Part shown: positions 8,542 to 17,503 of the stretch, one piece after another
Layout: each line of letters begins with the position of its first letter
Numbering within the stretch: position 1 is the first letter of the stretch
Origin: Salinicoccus sp. RF5
GTDB taxonomy: Bacteria > Bacillota > Bacilli > Staphylococcales > Salinicoccaceae
Length of the DNA stretch: 64,000 nucleotides
Direction of reading: 5' to 3'
Assembly: GCF_020786625.1 (NCBI RefSeq)
Contig: NZ_JAJGRC010000003.1
Location: forward strand, 62,001-126,000
Program-made: the position numbers and the translations under genes
Notes under the pieces: model-generated
The model's input: only the letters and a program-made list of their open reading frames with translations
Database searches by the model: none
Told to the model about the DNA's origin: nothing

Positions 8542-9435
8542 ATGAAGAAGGCAGCGCTGATCATCAACAGAAAATCAGGGAAGAAGAAAAAGCCGCCGGT
8601 CGAATATGGTGTGCTCCGTGCCCTCCACGGCCAGAACTATGAAGTGGAAGTATTATATACGGACGGATCCGATGCAAAGGAGCTCGCTATGGAAGCGTCA
8701 CGGTATGCAGAGCTGATCGTGTCTTCCGGCGGTGACGGCACCATCGGTGAAATCATGGACGGTATGGTTGAATGTGGTTCTGAGGCGGCCCTGTCGATCC
8801 TCCCGGCCGGCACCGTCAACGATTATACACGCGCCCTCGGCCTCCCCCTCGATATGAATGAGGCGATCCGGAACCTGTCGAAGCCACAGAAGACGGTTGA
8901 AGCGGATGTCATCCGGTTCAACGGCCGCCATGCAGCCTATCTGATTGCACTGGGTGATTTCATGGAGTCCTTCACGGGGGTCAGCTCCAAAGTGAAGAAC
9001 AGGTTCGGCATACTTGCCTACCTCTATGCAGGGCTGCATGCACTGTTCACCATGAAGAACTATCGGGTGAAGATAGATGCGGACGAAGAGAAGGTGATGA
9101 GCGATTCGATCCTGACGATCGTCGCCAATACATCATCCGTCGGCAGTTTCGACAGACTGCTGCCTGAAGCGCGGATCGATGACAACCATCTTCATGTCAT
9201 CAACATCGTGCCCTCCACCCCGAAGGAAATCGTTGAAATCATCATCGCGGCGTTCCGGGGCAGGCTGACCGGGCACAGCAATGTCCATTATATGCGCACG
9301 AAGAAGCTGTTCCTCGATACAGACAGGCTGGAAGTGATGGATGTCGATGGGGATGCCGAAGACTTCAGCGCCATGGATATAGAAATCGTGCCCGCCTGTG
9401 TCCGCATCAATGTGCCGGAGGGTCATGCCGAATGA
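8542..9435 (+). CDS. Diacylglycerol/lipid kinase family protein (BmrU/YegS type)
   Basis: 297 aa, DAGK catalytic fold. The ATP-binding signature SSGGDGTIGEIM lies near residue 60 and the LPAGTVNDYTRALGLP motif near residue 90. The C-terminal beta-sandwich ends with MDVDGDAEDF, which matches the usual YegS/BmrU layout and length. It should phosphorylate a lipid such as diacylglycerol at the inner face of the membrane. ATG 8542 is preferred because GGGGGAAG stands just before it; an upstream GTG in frame has no such site. It lies upstream of a YitT-family gene, with about 80 bp between them. Confidence 0.85.
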   Translation: MKKAALIINRKSGKKKKPPVEYGVLRALHGQNYEVEVLYTDGSDAKELAMEASRYAELIVSSGGDGTIGEIMDGMVECGSEAALSILPAGTVNDYTRALGLPLDMNEAIRNLSKPQKTVEADVIRFNGRHAAYLIALGDFMESFTGVSSKVKNRFGILAYLYAGLHALFTMKNYRVKIDADEEKVMSDSILTIVANTSSVGSFDRLLPEARIDDNHLHVINIVPSTPKEIVEIIIAAFRGRLTGHSNVHYMRTKKLFLDTDRLEVMDVDGDAEDFSAMDIEIVPACVRINVPEGHAE

Positions 9436-9516
9436 CGACATCCACCGACCTATGTTGAAATATTTCCCTCAATCGTATATCATATACCGGTGGATAAAAA
9501 AACATTGAGGAGGATG

Positions 9517-10416
9517 ATGATTGTGAAGATCAGAGATAGGCTCAAGCGCATCAATTTTGAAAAAAGAAGAGTTTCATTCGCACCAAAGATCACGCAACAG
9601 ACCCTGATCAACATTGCTACGGTAATCATCGGGTCTTTTATTTTTGCCATTGGGGTCAATTCGTTCATGATTGCCGGCAATCTCGGGGAGGGCGGCGTCA
9701 CCGGGCTCGCAATCATCCTCTATTATGCATTTGATATCTCCCCGGCCCTGTCGAACCTTGTGCTGAACTCCATTCTGCTCGCCGTCGGCTTCAAGTATTT
9801 GAGCAAACGTTCGATGTATTATACGATCGTTGTTGTAATCCTGACGTCATTCTTCCTATGGGTGACGGAGACCTGGCATGTGCAGTCGGATGAAATACTG
9901 GTCAACACAGTGTTCGGCGGGATGTTCGTCGGACTTGGCATCGGTCTGATCATACGGATCGGCGCAACGACGGCAGGTACGACGATCCTTGCCCGGCTGG
10001 TCAATAAATATATGGACATCAACGTATCCTACGCGCTCCTGTTCTTCGACCTGGTCGTCATCACCATCGGCCTGACCGTCATGACGCTCGAACAGGTGCT
10101 GCTGACGGTCATCGCCCTATACATCGCAACGAAGGTCATGGACTTCATCATTGAAGGTATGAACCCGAAGAAGGCCATCACCATCATCTCCGACCATCCC
10201 GAGCGGCTCGGCAAGATGATCAACAGCGAAATCAGGCGCGGCGTCACGATTATGAACGGCCGCGGCTTCTACACGCAGGAGGACAAGGACATCCTCTATG
10301 TCGTCATCAACAAAAACCAGCTGACACGGCTCAAGCGCCTCATCAAACGATATGATGAGAACGCATTCGTCGTGGTGCACGATGTGAACAGCGTGCTCGG
10401 CAACTATTTCATATAG
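9517..10416 (+). CDS. YitT family membrane protein (DUF161 + DUF2179)
   Basis: About 300 aa. An N-terminal five- to six-helix domain (residues 25-200) has the family signatures GVNSFMIAGNLGEGGVTG and IGATTAGTTILARL. A soluble DUF2179 domain follows (about residues 215-290), with PKKAITIIS and GRGFYTQEDKDILYVVI. Function is unknown for the family. A close paralogue lies at 55368-56264. The start is uncertain: ATG 9514, ATG 9517 and GTG 9523 all follow GAGGAGG. ATG 9517 aligns with the paralogue, while GTG 9523 has the best spacing. Confidence 0.85.
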   Translation: MIVKIRDRLKRINFEKRRVSFAPKITQQTLINIATVIIGSFIFAIGVNSFMIAGNLGEGGVTGLAIILYYAFDISPALSNLVLNSILLAVGFKYLSKRSMYYTIVVVILTSFFLWVTETWHVQSDEILVNTVFGGMFVGLGIGLIIRIGATTAGTTILARLVNKYMDINVSYALLFFDLVVITIGLTVMTLEQVLLTVIALYIATKVMDFIIEGMNPKKAITIISDHPERLGKMINSEIRRGVTIMNGRGFYTQEDKDILYVVINKNQLTRLKRLIKRYDENAFVVVHDVNSVLGNYFI

Positions 10417-10446
10417 AAGAAGACCCCGCCTTGGCGGGGTCTTCTT
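10417..10446. terminator. Bidirectional terminator between YitT and GNAT genes
   Basis: Perfect 14-bp stem AAGAAGACCCCGCC/GGCGGGGTCTTCTT with a two-base loop between convergent genes, serving both strands. Confidence 0.9.
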
Positions 10447-10865
10447 CATTTCCTCTTCGTTTTCAGGTAGATGGACGAAGGGTCGCTCCCCCTCGTTTCA
10501 AATCCTTTATGTATCAGCCAATTCCTCGTGAAGGCACTGGTCGGCCCCTGCATCATCAGATAGACCTTCTCCACATCATCAGCCGCCTCCAGATAGGCGT
10601 CCATCAGTTTCGAGGCGACCCCTTTTGACTGGTGGTCCGGGTGGATGACGAAATCCGCGACATACTGGGTGAACATCAAGTCCCCGGAGGACCGGATCAG
10701 GCCGATGAGCTGGCCGGAATCCCAGGCCGTGACGAGATAGTCGGAAGCCATCACAGCCTCGAATAGTGCATCCATCCGCTTGTCATAGGATGTATGTCCC
10801 TTGCTCCTGTAGAGCTGTTCAATATCATCGTAGCCGATGTCCCTGCCTGTAGAAAGTTCAATCAT
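10446..10865 (-). CDS. GNAT family N-acetyltransferase
   Basis: 139 aa, the size of a single GNAT domain. The acetyl-CoA binding motif A is visible as DFVIHPDHQSKGVASKLMD, where QSKGVA fills the (Q/R)xxGx(G/A) pattern. A following segment, VYLMMQGPTSAFTRNWLIHKGFE, corresponds to motif B. The amine acceptor cannot be told from the sequence. The gene converges on the YitT gene and shares its terminator. About 130 bp of AT-rich sequence upstream separates it from the divergent ABC operon and probably holds both promoters. Confidence 0.8.
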   Translation of the reverse strand: MIELSTGRDIGYDDIEQLYRSKGHTSYDKRMDALFEAVMASDYLVTAWDSGQLIGLIRSSGDLMFTQYVADFVIHPDHQSKGVASKLMDAYLEAADDVEKVYLMMQGPTSAFTRNWLIHKGFETRGSDPSSIYLKTKRK

Positions 10866-10997
10866 GGCTTTACCCCTTTTTCATTTAATCATAGCGGCTG
10901 ATTTACCCTTGCGCAATGTCTATTGAAAATATATCATAAAGAAAGGATTATTTTTACAGAATATTAAAATATTTTAAATGAACTGGGATGGGTTGCC

Positions 10998-12212
10998 ATG
11001 TTTGCATCAGTATTCAGGGAGACATTCAAACGCACATGGCGGAATCGAAAGAACCGGCTTGTGCTCATTCTCTCCTTCGTCGCCATATTCGTCCACCTCT
11101 TCTTCTATATGCCGGGCCAGGAGCACCCGATGACGATCGACAGGGAAACTTTGCGCCTGGAGATGACGGCGGCCTACGGGATGAAGGAATCCCGGCTCGA
11201 GTCGGGGGACATTGCAGTGAACAGCATGACCGGCATCGATACATACAGTACTGCGAAGCAGCAGTATGAAGATTATTTCGGCCATCACAGCGCTATTGAA
11301 AATGGTGATGTCGCCATGCTGGCCAAGATGACCGCGGGAGGGCTGCCGGATTTCGCCATGGACGCCGTATGGGAGGAATTGAATGATAAGTACGAGGGCG
11401 ACCTCCAGATGATGGGCTATCATCAGACACGCCTCTTCCAGGAGATGCGGAGCATTGCCGATCATGAGGGGATTACGCTTCATATGTACGACAGGAAGAC
11501 GGCCTTCCAGCAGCTGTATAGCTTCTTCGCCAATTACGGACCGCTCATCATGCTGCTGATCACGGTGTTCGTGGCGAGTGAGATCCTCGTCGATGACCGG
11601 CGGCACAGAACACTCAAAGCAGGTCAGCCGATGGGATGGCGCCGTTACATATTACATCAGTCGGTCTCCCTTGCCATAATACTCGCGACCATCTTCTCCG
11701 TACTGCTTGCGGTGTATTTCCTGGCTGCCGGGATAATGTACGGGTTCGGTTCGCCGGGGCTTGAAGTGGGTGCCTATAAATACGATGAGGGCTATCGTGG
11801 GGAGAACTCGAACCTCACCACTCAGACAATCGGCACCTTCATCGGCATGTCGCTCATCCTCATCATGCTGCTGATCTACTTTTTCGTCCGTTTGAATGCA
11901 CTGCTGTCCCTTGCCTTCCGGCACGATATCCTCGTCATGCTCATCGGTTTTGTGATCCTCGGCTTCAACCGGATCTACAGCGCCACGGGAGAGGAGGCCA
12001 TCTTCGGCATCGGAGGGGAATATTTCCTGCACAACTATTTTGAGACGGGTCTCGTGCTGAGCGGGGAGCGGAACTTCCTCGCCATGACCGATGCCTACAG
12101 TTTCACCGGCGCCGTGGTCATGATCGGGGCATCGATACTGGTGCTTGAGATGCTCACGGCTCTTGCGGCAGGGTGGATGCATCGTCAGAAGTTCGAAAGG
12201 GAGGTGCGGTGA
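10998..12212 (+). CDS. ABC-2 type permease, first of a pair
   Basis: 404 aa. A TM segment at residues 17-35 is followed by an extracellular region of about 120 residues. Five more TM segments occupy residues 180-400, among them MLLITVFVASEILVDDRRHRT, which carries the charged patch usual at the end of the first core helix of ABC-2 permeases. It is the first gene of a four- to five-gene operon in which every junction overlaps. It should form the membrane channel together with the next permease. The exported substrate is unknown; peptide, lantibiotic or lipid-like export is common in this family. TGG GTTGCC before the ATG gives no strong ribosome binding site. Confidence 0.75.
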   Translation: MFASVFRETFKRTWRNRKNRLVLILSFVAIFVHLFFYMPGQEHPMTIDRETLRLEMTAAYGMKESRLESGDIAVNSMTGIDTYSTAKQQYEDYFGHHSAIENGDVAMLAKMTAGGLPDFAMDAVWEELNDKYEGDLQMMGYHQTRLFQEMRSIADHEGITLHMYDRKTAFQQLYSFFANYGPLIMLLITVFVASEILVDDRRHRTLKAGQPMGWRRYILHQSVSLAIILATIFSVLLAVYFLAAGIMYGFGSPGLEVGAYKYDEGYRGENSNLTTQTIGTFIGMSLILIMLLIYFFVRLNALLSLAFRHDILVMLIGFVILGFNRIYSATGEEAIFGIGGEYFLHNYFETGLVLSGERNFLAMTDAYSFTGAVVMIGASILVLEMLTALAAGWMHRQKFEREVR

Positions 12213-13387
12213 TGCGGCTGTTCAAATGGGAAGTGCTTAAAGTCCTCCGGGACTGGAAGGTGCGGATACTGCTTGTGGCACTGCTGCTGTTCCTCGCCAC
12301 ATACTCGACCCTCTATCAGGATCGTACAATAAAGCTTCCTGTGGAGGAGGCCAGGGAAGAGTATCACGAGACGCAGCGCCTCTTCCATGCGATTCCTGAG
12401 GCGCACTTCGAGACTGAGGCCGGCCAGGACATTTACGACCGACTTGCCCGTCAGCAGCAGATCCTCGGCATGCAGCGCTTCATCCTCTCCGAAAAGGAGG
12501 GAAACACGGTGGAAGGGCTTGAGGAGATCGTCAGCGACTACGTCGATCAGGGGATAGAGATGTCGGAGAACCAGCTCCATTTCCATGAAGCGGACGATTT
12601 CGAATCACAGGAACTGCTGCTGAGCTTCATACCCGATGAGGGGGAGATTGAGAACAGGTTGAAATTCCTGAATTACCTCAAGGAAAATGATGTGGCGATC
12701 GACTGGAATCCGATGTCGCCGAGTCTTGTGCTCTACAGTCTCATCAATATACTCGCCGGCGTCTTCATCTATATCGTCGCTGCAGTCTTCGGTGCGGATC
12801 GGTTCAGCAGGGATCAGGAATACAACTGGAGCATCACGCAGGGGATTCCGCTGACATGGAAGTCACAATGGCGGATGCGGTCGATCATCAGCTGGGTGCT
12901 GATATGGATTGCCATCCTCATCGGTCTTGTGGTCTCCTACATCATCAACCGCGCATCGGTGGACACCGGGACGCTCCTCTATCCTGTGCCGCTCTACAGC
13001 GGCAGCCAACTGGAGTACATCAGCATAATGGAATACACTGTGCTCGTGGTGGCACTCACCATGGCTGCGAGCTACATCATACTGAAGGTCTCTACTGGTT
13101 TCAGCTGGATGTTCAGGAACACTTATCTTACAATCACGCTCGTGATCGGTATATTCTTCATTCCCTATATCTTCACGATCATCCCGCCGCTCGGCAGTTG
13201 GAACCCGTTCCTCTATCTGCAGATACTTCCGGTTCTGGAAGGGGAATGGGCTGGAGCGGGCAGGGTGGATGTGCCGAAGCTCCTCATCAGTCTTCTAGTG
13301 CTTTATATGCTGGTCGAGCTCGCATTCCACTTCATATTCAGACTCATTCCGACACGTTCAGGAAAACTAGAAAGGAGGAGGCACTGA
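12212..13387 (+). CDS. ABC-2 type permease, second of a pair
   Basis: 391 aa. Same architecture as its upstream partner: TM1 at residues 15-33 (RILLVALLLFLATYS), a long extracellular loop rich in Glu and Gln to about residue 165, then five TM segments. The ATG overlaps the stop of the first permease (TGATG), with AAAGGGAGG just upstream, so translation is coupled. A longer reading from 12173 would run into the upstream gene and is less likely. The pair with the ATPase at 13387 makes a complete heteromeric exporter. Confidence 0.75.
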   Translation: MRLFKWEVLKVLRDWKVRILLVALLLFLATYSTLYQDRTIKLPVEEAREEYHETQRLFHAIPEAHFETEAGQDIYDRLARQQQILGMQRFILSEKEGNTVEGLEEIVSDYVDQGIEMSENQLHFHEADDFESQELLLSFIPDEGEIENRLKFLNYLKENDVAIDWNPMSPSLVLYSLINILAGVFIYIVAAVFGADRFSRDQEYNWSITQGIPLTWKSQWRMRSIISWVLIWIAILIGLVVSYIINRASVDTGTLLYPVPLYSGSQLEYISIMEYTVLVVALTMAASYIILKVSTGFSWMFRNTYLTITLVIGIFFIPYIFTIIPPLGSWNPFLYLQILPVLEGEWAGAGRVDVPKLLISLLVLYMLVELAFHFIFRLIPTRSGKLERRRH

Positions 13388-14283
13388 TGACACTTGAAAT
13401 TAAGGATCTGACCATCAGCTATGGCAGCCACACCGTCCTTGAAGATATCAGTTTCAGCATTCCGGACGGCACAATCATCGGCCTCGTCGCGCCGAATGGT
13501 ACCGGAAAGACCACGCTCTTCAATGCGATCATCCGTTTCATCCCGATCAATCAGGGTGAAATAAGGATTGACGGCAGAAACTTCAGGAATACTGCGAAGG
13601 ACGTCAGGGCGCTCCATGAGCAGATCACATTCTTTCCGGACCAGGCGGAGCTCTACGAAAACTTTTCCGGCTACGAACATATCCAGATGTATAGGGATAT
13701 CTGGAACAGGGAGGAGCGGGACATAGACGGCATCATCCAGCGGCTGAATATGGAGGGGTATGTCCGCAACAAGGTCAGCTCCTATTCCCTCGGCATGCGA
13801 CAGCGGCTCTGCTTTGCAATGATGATTGCCGCAGACACGAAGATCATGTTCATGGATGAAATAATGAACGGTCTCGATCCGATCAATGTAGAGCTCGTGA
13901 GCCGCATCCTCCAGGAGGTGAAGGCGGAGGGCAAGATCATCATTGTTGCGAGTCATCTTCTGGATAACCTTGATGACTACGCCGATCAGATATTCTTTCT
14001 GAATGGCCGGCGTCTTGCCTACACGTACGACCGCAGGAAGGAAACGGAAAAATACATCAAGGCCACAGTGCCGGATGCAGTCCTCCAGGCTATGAAACCA
14101 TGGCCCGAGGGGACCATCCATCTGAACGGTAGCCGGATCTGTATACCGGCAGCCGAGCTTTCGGGGGAGCGGAAGGCCGCCTTGTTGGAGAAGCTTCTTG
14201 AAAATGGGGCGGAATCGGCCACAATCGGACCGCTCGGAACATATGAACATTACTTGAGGATCTATAAGGGGATGGAGTCATGA
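13387..14283 (+). CDS. ABC transporter ATP-binding protein
   Basis: 298 aa. Walker A is APNGTGKTT with Lys41, slightly altered from the usual GPNGAGKTT. The Q-loop region is around residues 75-90, the signature is SYSLGMRQRL, Walker B is IMFMDEIMNGLDP, and the H-loop is VASHLL. The C-terminal 80 residues are a variable extension as in bacitracin/lantibiotic or ABC-2 drug export ATPases. The start overlaps the preceding permease stop (TGATG) behind AAAGGAGGAGG. It energises the two permeases encoded directly upstream. Confidence 0.85.
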   Translation: MTLEIKDLTISYGSHTVLEDISFSIPDGTIIGLVAPNGTGKTTLFNAIIRFIPINQGEIRIDGRNFRNTAKDVRALHEQITFFPDQAELYENFSGYEHIQMYRDIWNREERDIDGIIQRLNMEGYVRNKVSSYSLGMRQRLCFAMMIAADTKIMFMDEIMNGLDPINVELVSRILQEVKAEGKIIIVASHLLDNLDDYADQIFFLNGRRLAYTYDRRKETEKYIKATVPDAVLQAMKPWPEGTIHLNGSRICIPAAELSGERKAALLEKLLENGAESATIGPLGTYEHYLRIYKGMES

Positions 14284-15002
14284 GATGGTGGCTGTTTGCG
14301 GTGGTCCTCATGGCTGGATGCAGCCATGGAGGCCTCATGCCGGAGAAATATGATGGTGAAGCGTTTGAAGCGGATGGGGCGGCCGTCACAGCCTATGAAG
14401 AAAACAATATACTGATGACGGAAGATCTTCCGGAACGCTTCCCATTCACCAAGAGCACGGAGATGGCCGGCATCCAGGATGATACCGGTGAGGAGATGCA
14501 GCTTGAAGCAGGTACATATGATGTAGGAACCGATGTTCCTCCAGGCAGGTATGATGTCCTGCTGCAGGATGAGGCAGGGGCCCTTGTCATAGAGGATGAT
14601 CAGGGCGTGCGGCTGCTTGAAATCCCAGTCGGTGTGCGGACACCGGTGGCACAGGTCGATCTCGCGCGTGGTTATACGCTGACGTTTGCATCCAGGGACG
14701 GCCAGCTGGCGATTACGCCAGTGGGAAATGATATGATGGAAATGGATGGGGAAGAATATATCGAAATTCCGGCCGGTACACACACGGTCGGCACCCATGT
14801 GCCAGCCGGAGAATATGAGCTGCTGTCGGAAAGCCTCCCGATCATGGGTGATGACGGTCTCCCACGCATCTATTGGAATCCGTCCCCAATGATGCCGGGA
14901 CTTGACGAAGATATGGAAGACGTGAAGGGTGTCCCTACTGAAATGAAAGCAGGGGATACCATCGTTACGGAATATCCTTTACAGCTGAAGAAAATAGAAT
15001 GA
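14280..15002 (+). CDS. Lipoprotein with a duplicated GTY-VGTDVP-G-Y motif
   Basis: 240 aa. A short signal peptide with lipobox LMAGC puts the acylated Cys at residue 14, so the protein should be anchored outside the cell membrane. Two related segments are visible: AGTYDVGTDVPPGRYDVL near residue 78 and AGTHTVGTHVPAGEYELL near residue 165, about 87 residues apart. This is a pattern seen in small cell-surface beta-sandwich modules of Firmicutes. The ATG overlaps the ATPase stop by four bases. Its place in the operon suggests an extracytoplasmic partner or sensor of the ABC exporter. I do not know a characterised homologue. Confidence 0.65.
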   Translation: MRWWLFAVVLMAGCSHGGLMPEKYDGEAFEADGAAVTAYEENNILMTEDLPERFPFTKSTEMAGIQDDTGEEMQLEAGTYDVGTDVPPGRYDVLLQDEAGALVIEDDQGVRLLEIPVGVRTPVAQVDLARGYTLTFASRDGQLAITPVGNDMMEMDGEEYIEIPAGTHTVGTHVPAGEYELLSESLPIMGDDGLPRIYWNPSPMMPGLDEDMEDVKGVPTEMKAGDTIVTEYPLQLKKIE

Positions 15003-15814
15003 TGGGAGTGGTTGATATCAATATAAAAGCATTGCAGTATCAGGTGGCATTCGGAGATGTCGAAGAGAACATTACCAGGGTCAGGGAGCAGTTCGACCGT
15101 GCAGAGCTCAAGGGGACCGACGTCGTCGTGCTCCCTGAGATGTGGACATCGGGATATGACCTTGAAAATATCCAAAAGCATGCCTGCCAGGACCTCGAGC
15201 CGGCGAAGTCTGTAATTTCCGAACTTGCACAAAAATATGATGTGAACATCGTCGCGGGTTCCGTCGCCAACATCAAGGATGATCCGGATGAGGTGTACAA
15301 CACTGCATTTGTCGTCGACCGGAGCGGGGCGCTCGTATATGAGTACTCCAAGATGCATCTGGTCCCGATGCTGAACGAACCGGAATATCTGACGGGCGGA
15401 AAGGACAAGGTCGAGACATTTACGCTCGATGGCAATACTTGCGGCCTCGTCATCTGCTATGACCTCCGCTTCCCGGAACTCTTCAGGGACCTGGTATTGA
15501 AGGGGGCGACTTCCATCTTCACCGTCGCCGAATGGCCGATGGCGCGCAAGGCCCATTGGGAAGTGCTCATCAAAGCCCGGGCAATCGAGAACCAGTGCTA
15601 CCTCATCGCATCGAACACATACGGGGAGATCGGTGATCAGGAGTTCGCCGGCCGTTCCATGATCATCGATCCCTTCGGCAAAGTCGTCGATGAGGCTGCA
15701 GATCACGGAGATGCGGCCGTAACCGGTCAATTGGACGGAAATGAAGTGGCACGGATCCGCAAGGAAGTGCCGATATTCGATAGCCGGAAAAGGGAGATGT
15801 ATCATTTCCTGTAG
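14999..15814 (+). CDS. Carbon-nitrogen hydrolase (nitrilase superfamily, omega-amidase-like)
   Basis: 271 aa. The Glu-Lys-Cys triad of the superfamily is visible: Glu in VLPEMWTSGY (about residue 43), Lys in YSKMHLVPM (about 115) and Cys in LVICYDLRFPEL (about 149). The DLRFPE context and the short length point to the branch of deaminated-glutathione and 2-oxoglutaramate amidases (YkrU/MtnU-like), acting in the cytosol. The ATG overlaps the lipoprotein stop (ATGA), so it is part of the ABC operon at least translationally. Whether it works with the exporter is not clear. A second ATG at 15002 is an equally good start. Confidence 0.8.
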   Translation: MMGVVDINIKALQYQVAFGDVEENITRVREQFDRAELKGTDVVVLPEMWTSGYDLENIQKHACQDLEPAKSVISELAQKYDVNIVAGSVANIKDDPDEVYNTAFVVDRSGALVYEYSKMHLVPMLNEPEYLTGGKDKVETFTLDGNTCGLVICYDLRFPELFRDLVLKGATSIFTVAEWPMARKAHWEVLIKARAIENQCYLIASNTYGEIGDQEFAGRSMIIDPFGKVVDEAADHGDAAVTGQLDGNEVARIRKEVPIFDSRKREMYHFL

Positions 15815-15848
15815 GGGAGCAGCTTGAAAGGTTAAAGGGGGGGACGTC

Positions 15849-16850
15849 ATGGAATTCAAAAAGATATATACCACAATAGACGCCCATGTTGCGGGTGAAC
15901 CATTAAGGATCATCACAGGCGGGGTGCCCGACATCAAAGGGGATAAACAGCTTGAGAAGCGCACCTACTGTATGGAGAATCTCGACTACATACGGAGGGA
16001 GCTCATGCATGAGCCCAGGGGACACGATGGCATGTACGGGTGCATCATTACACCGCCAGTTACAGAAGGAGCGGCCTTCGGTGCGCTGTTCATGCACAAT
16101 GAAGGATGGAGCACCATGTGTGGCCATGGCGTCATAGCCGTCGTCACAGCAGCCGTGGAGACGGGAATGATCGCCGTCGATGACAAATCACCTGAATTAA
16201 TCATCGACTGCCCATGCGGGCCAGTGAAGGCACATGCAAGAATCGATGGGCAGAAAGTGGCGTCTGTGGCATTTGAAAATGTAGCTTCCTTCCTGTATGA
16301 AAAATCATTTCCCCTTGATATTGAAGGGTACCGATTTAAAGTCGACATCTCATATGGTGGGGCTTTCTATGTTCTCGTCGATGTGCATGATCTTGATCTG
16401 GCATTGGATCTTCAGGCTCTGCCTGCCCTGGAGAAGTGGGGAGAAAAAGTGAAGCGTTCCGTTGAAGCGCAATTGGAAGTGAGACACCCCAATGAAGATA
16501 TTGCAGGGATTTATGGCACCATCTTCCATGATCCATTCAAAGGAACGGATGTGCCTTCACGGAATGTGACGGTCTTCGGCAATAGGCAGATCGACCGTTC
16601 TCCCTGCGGTTCAGGCACTGCTGCAAGAGCAGCAGCGCTCCATGAGTCAGGAATGTTGGGTGCAGGAGAGTGCTTCATCCATGAGGGGATCACCGGTGGG
16701 AAGTTTATGACGCACGTGCTTCAGAAGACAGAAGTTGGGGGCACCCCGGCAATCATACCGCAAGTCGAAGGCAGTGCGTTCATCACGGGCCACCATCAGT
16801 TCATCATCGATCCTGAAGACGATTTGAAAGCTGGTTTCCTGTTGAAGTGA
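15849..16850 (+). CDS. Proline racemase / hydroxyproline epimerase family protein
   Basis: 333 aa. Both catalytic cysteines of the family are present: MCGHG (about residue 90) and DRSPCGSGT (about residue 253). Two Cys indicates a racemase or 2-epimerase, since the trans-3-hydroxyproline dehydratase branch replaces the second Cys by Thr. Possible activities are proline racemisation or 4-hydroxyproline 2-epimerisation, both cofactor-free. AAAGGGGGGG precedes the ATG. The gap of 34 bp from the amidase gene allows co-transcription with the ABC operon. There are no other hydroxyproline catabolic genes nearby, so the substrate stays open. Confidence 0.8.
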   Translation: MEFKKIYTTIDAHVAGEPLRIITGGVPDIKGDKQLEKRTYCMENLDYIRRELMHEPRGHDGMYGCIITPPVTEGAAFGALFMHNEGWSTMCGHGVIAVVTAAVETGMIAVDDKSPELIIDCPCGPVKAHARIDGQKVASVAFENVASFLYEKSFPLDIEGYRFKVDISYGGAFYVLVDVHDLDLALDLQALPALEKWGEKVKRSVEAQLEVRHPNEDIAGIYGTIFHDPFKGTDVPSRNVTVFGNRQIDRSPCGSGTAARAAALHESGMLGAGECFIHEGITGGKFMTHVLQKTEVGGTPAIIPQVEGSAFITGHHQFIIDPEDDLKAGFLLK

Positions 16851-16885
16851 TGATGGTAAATGCAGTGGAAAATCAGAAAAGTACA

Positions 16886-16910
16886 GTCTAAGGATTCCCG
16901 GCATGGGTAT
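16886..16910 (+). promoter_or_regulatory. SigB-like promoter upstream of the antiporter genes
   Basis: GTCTAA, 13 bp, GGGTAT fits the SigB pattern GTTTAA-N12/15-GGGTAT with one mismatch. It lies about 115 bp before the KhtT-like start. Confidence 0.5.
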
Positions 16911-17024
16911 TGTCTAATATCATCATCACCATAAGCTGCAAGTGCAGATGAAGAGGATGTGGAATGGCGCAGGAGTTGAAAGGAAGCACAGGCAGTCATT
17001 CTATACAGGATAGGGGCGGTGTGT

Positions 17025-17503
17025 ATGAAAGAACAGGTGTTGCCCGGTATAGGTACAAAATATTCCCTGACGACCTTGGATGGACTGAATATCGTAATCG
17101 TCCTCCATACCAACGGTAAACGCGAGTTGTATATCGTCAATGAAGATGAGGATGTGGATTACAATGTTGCACTCACTTCTGACGAAGCGAAGGATATCGG
17201 CCTGAAGCTGATCGACATCAACCATGACACCATCGATGAAGCGGAATTCGAGCGCTTCAATATCTTCAGGAAGAAGAAGATCATGGACTGGATCAAGGTG
17301 CACCGGTTTCAGGTTTGACCGTCGGAGAGGCAGAGGATCGGTCCAAGGCTGAAATCTCCATCGTAAGCGTCAATAGGGACGAGGACATCCTGCCGCGGCC
17401 GGATGCTTCGTTTGGAATTATGGAAGGTGATGTACTTCTGGTCGTCGGCGAATATGATGCAATCACAGAATTTGAAGAACGCTGCAAGAGCGGTCATGGA
17501 TGA
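17025..17503 (+). pseudogene. khtT: Frameshifted KhtT-like antiporter regulatory subunit
   Basis: The first reading frame (17025-17318) encodes the N-terminal part of a KhtT/YhaT-like protein (KEQVLPGIGTKYSL, IVIVLHTNGKRELY, MDWIKV). The TrkA-C-like C-terminal domain (AEISIVSVNRDEDILPRP, EGDVLLVVGEYDAI) continues in the -1-shifted frame to 17503. Read in that second frame, the bases before 17315 give GAPVSGLTVGEAED, which continues the homology, so the shift lies near 17295. Together the pieces are about 160 aa, the normal length of KhtT. The KhtT subunit of the Bacillus K+/H+ antiporter binds regulatory nucleotide through this domain. Real frameshift or sequencing error cannot be told apart. 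The second piece overlaps the next start (ATGA). Confidence 0.75.

Noticed and set aside
14870-15964. 364-codon minus-strand open frame over the nitrilase and racemase genes
   Set aside because: Antisense to two genes with visible catalytic residues; no ribosome site.
17295-17318. Programmed frameshift in the KhtT-like gene
   Set aside because: There is no slippery heptamer or strong downstream structure at the junction, so mutation or read error is simpler.
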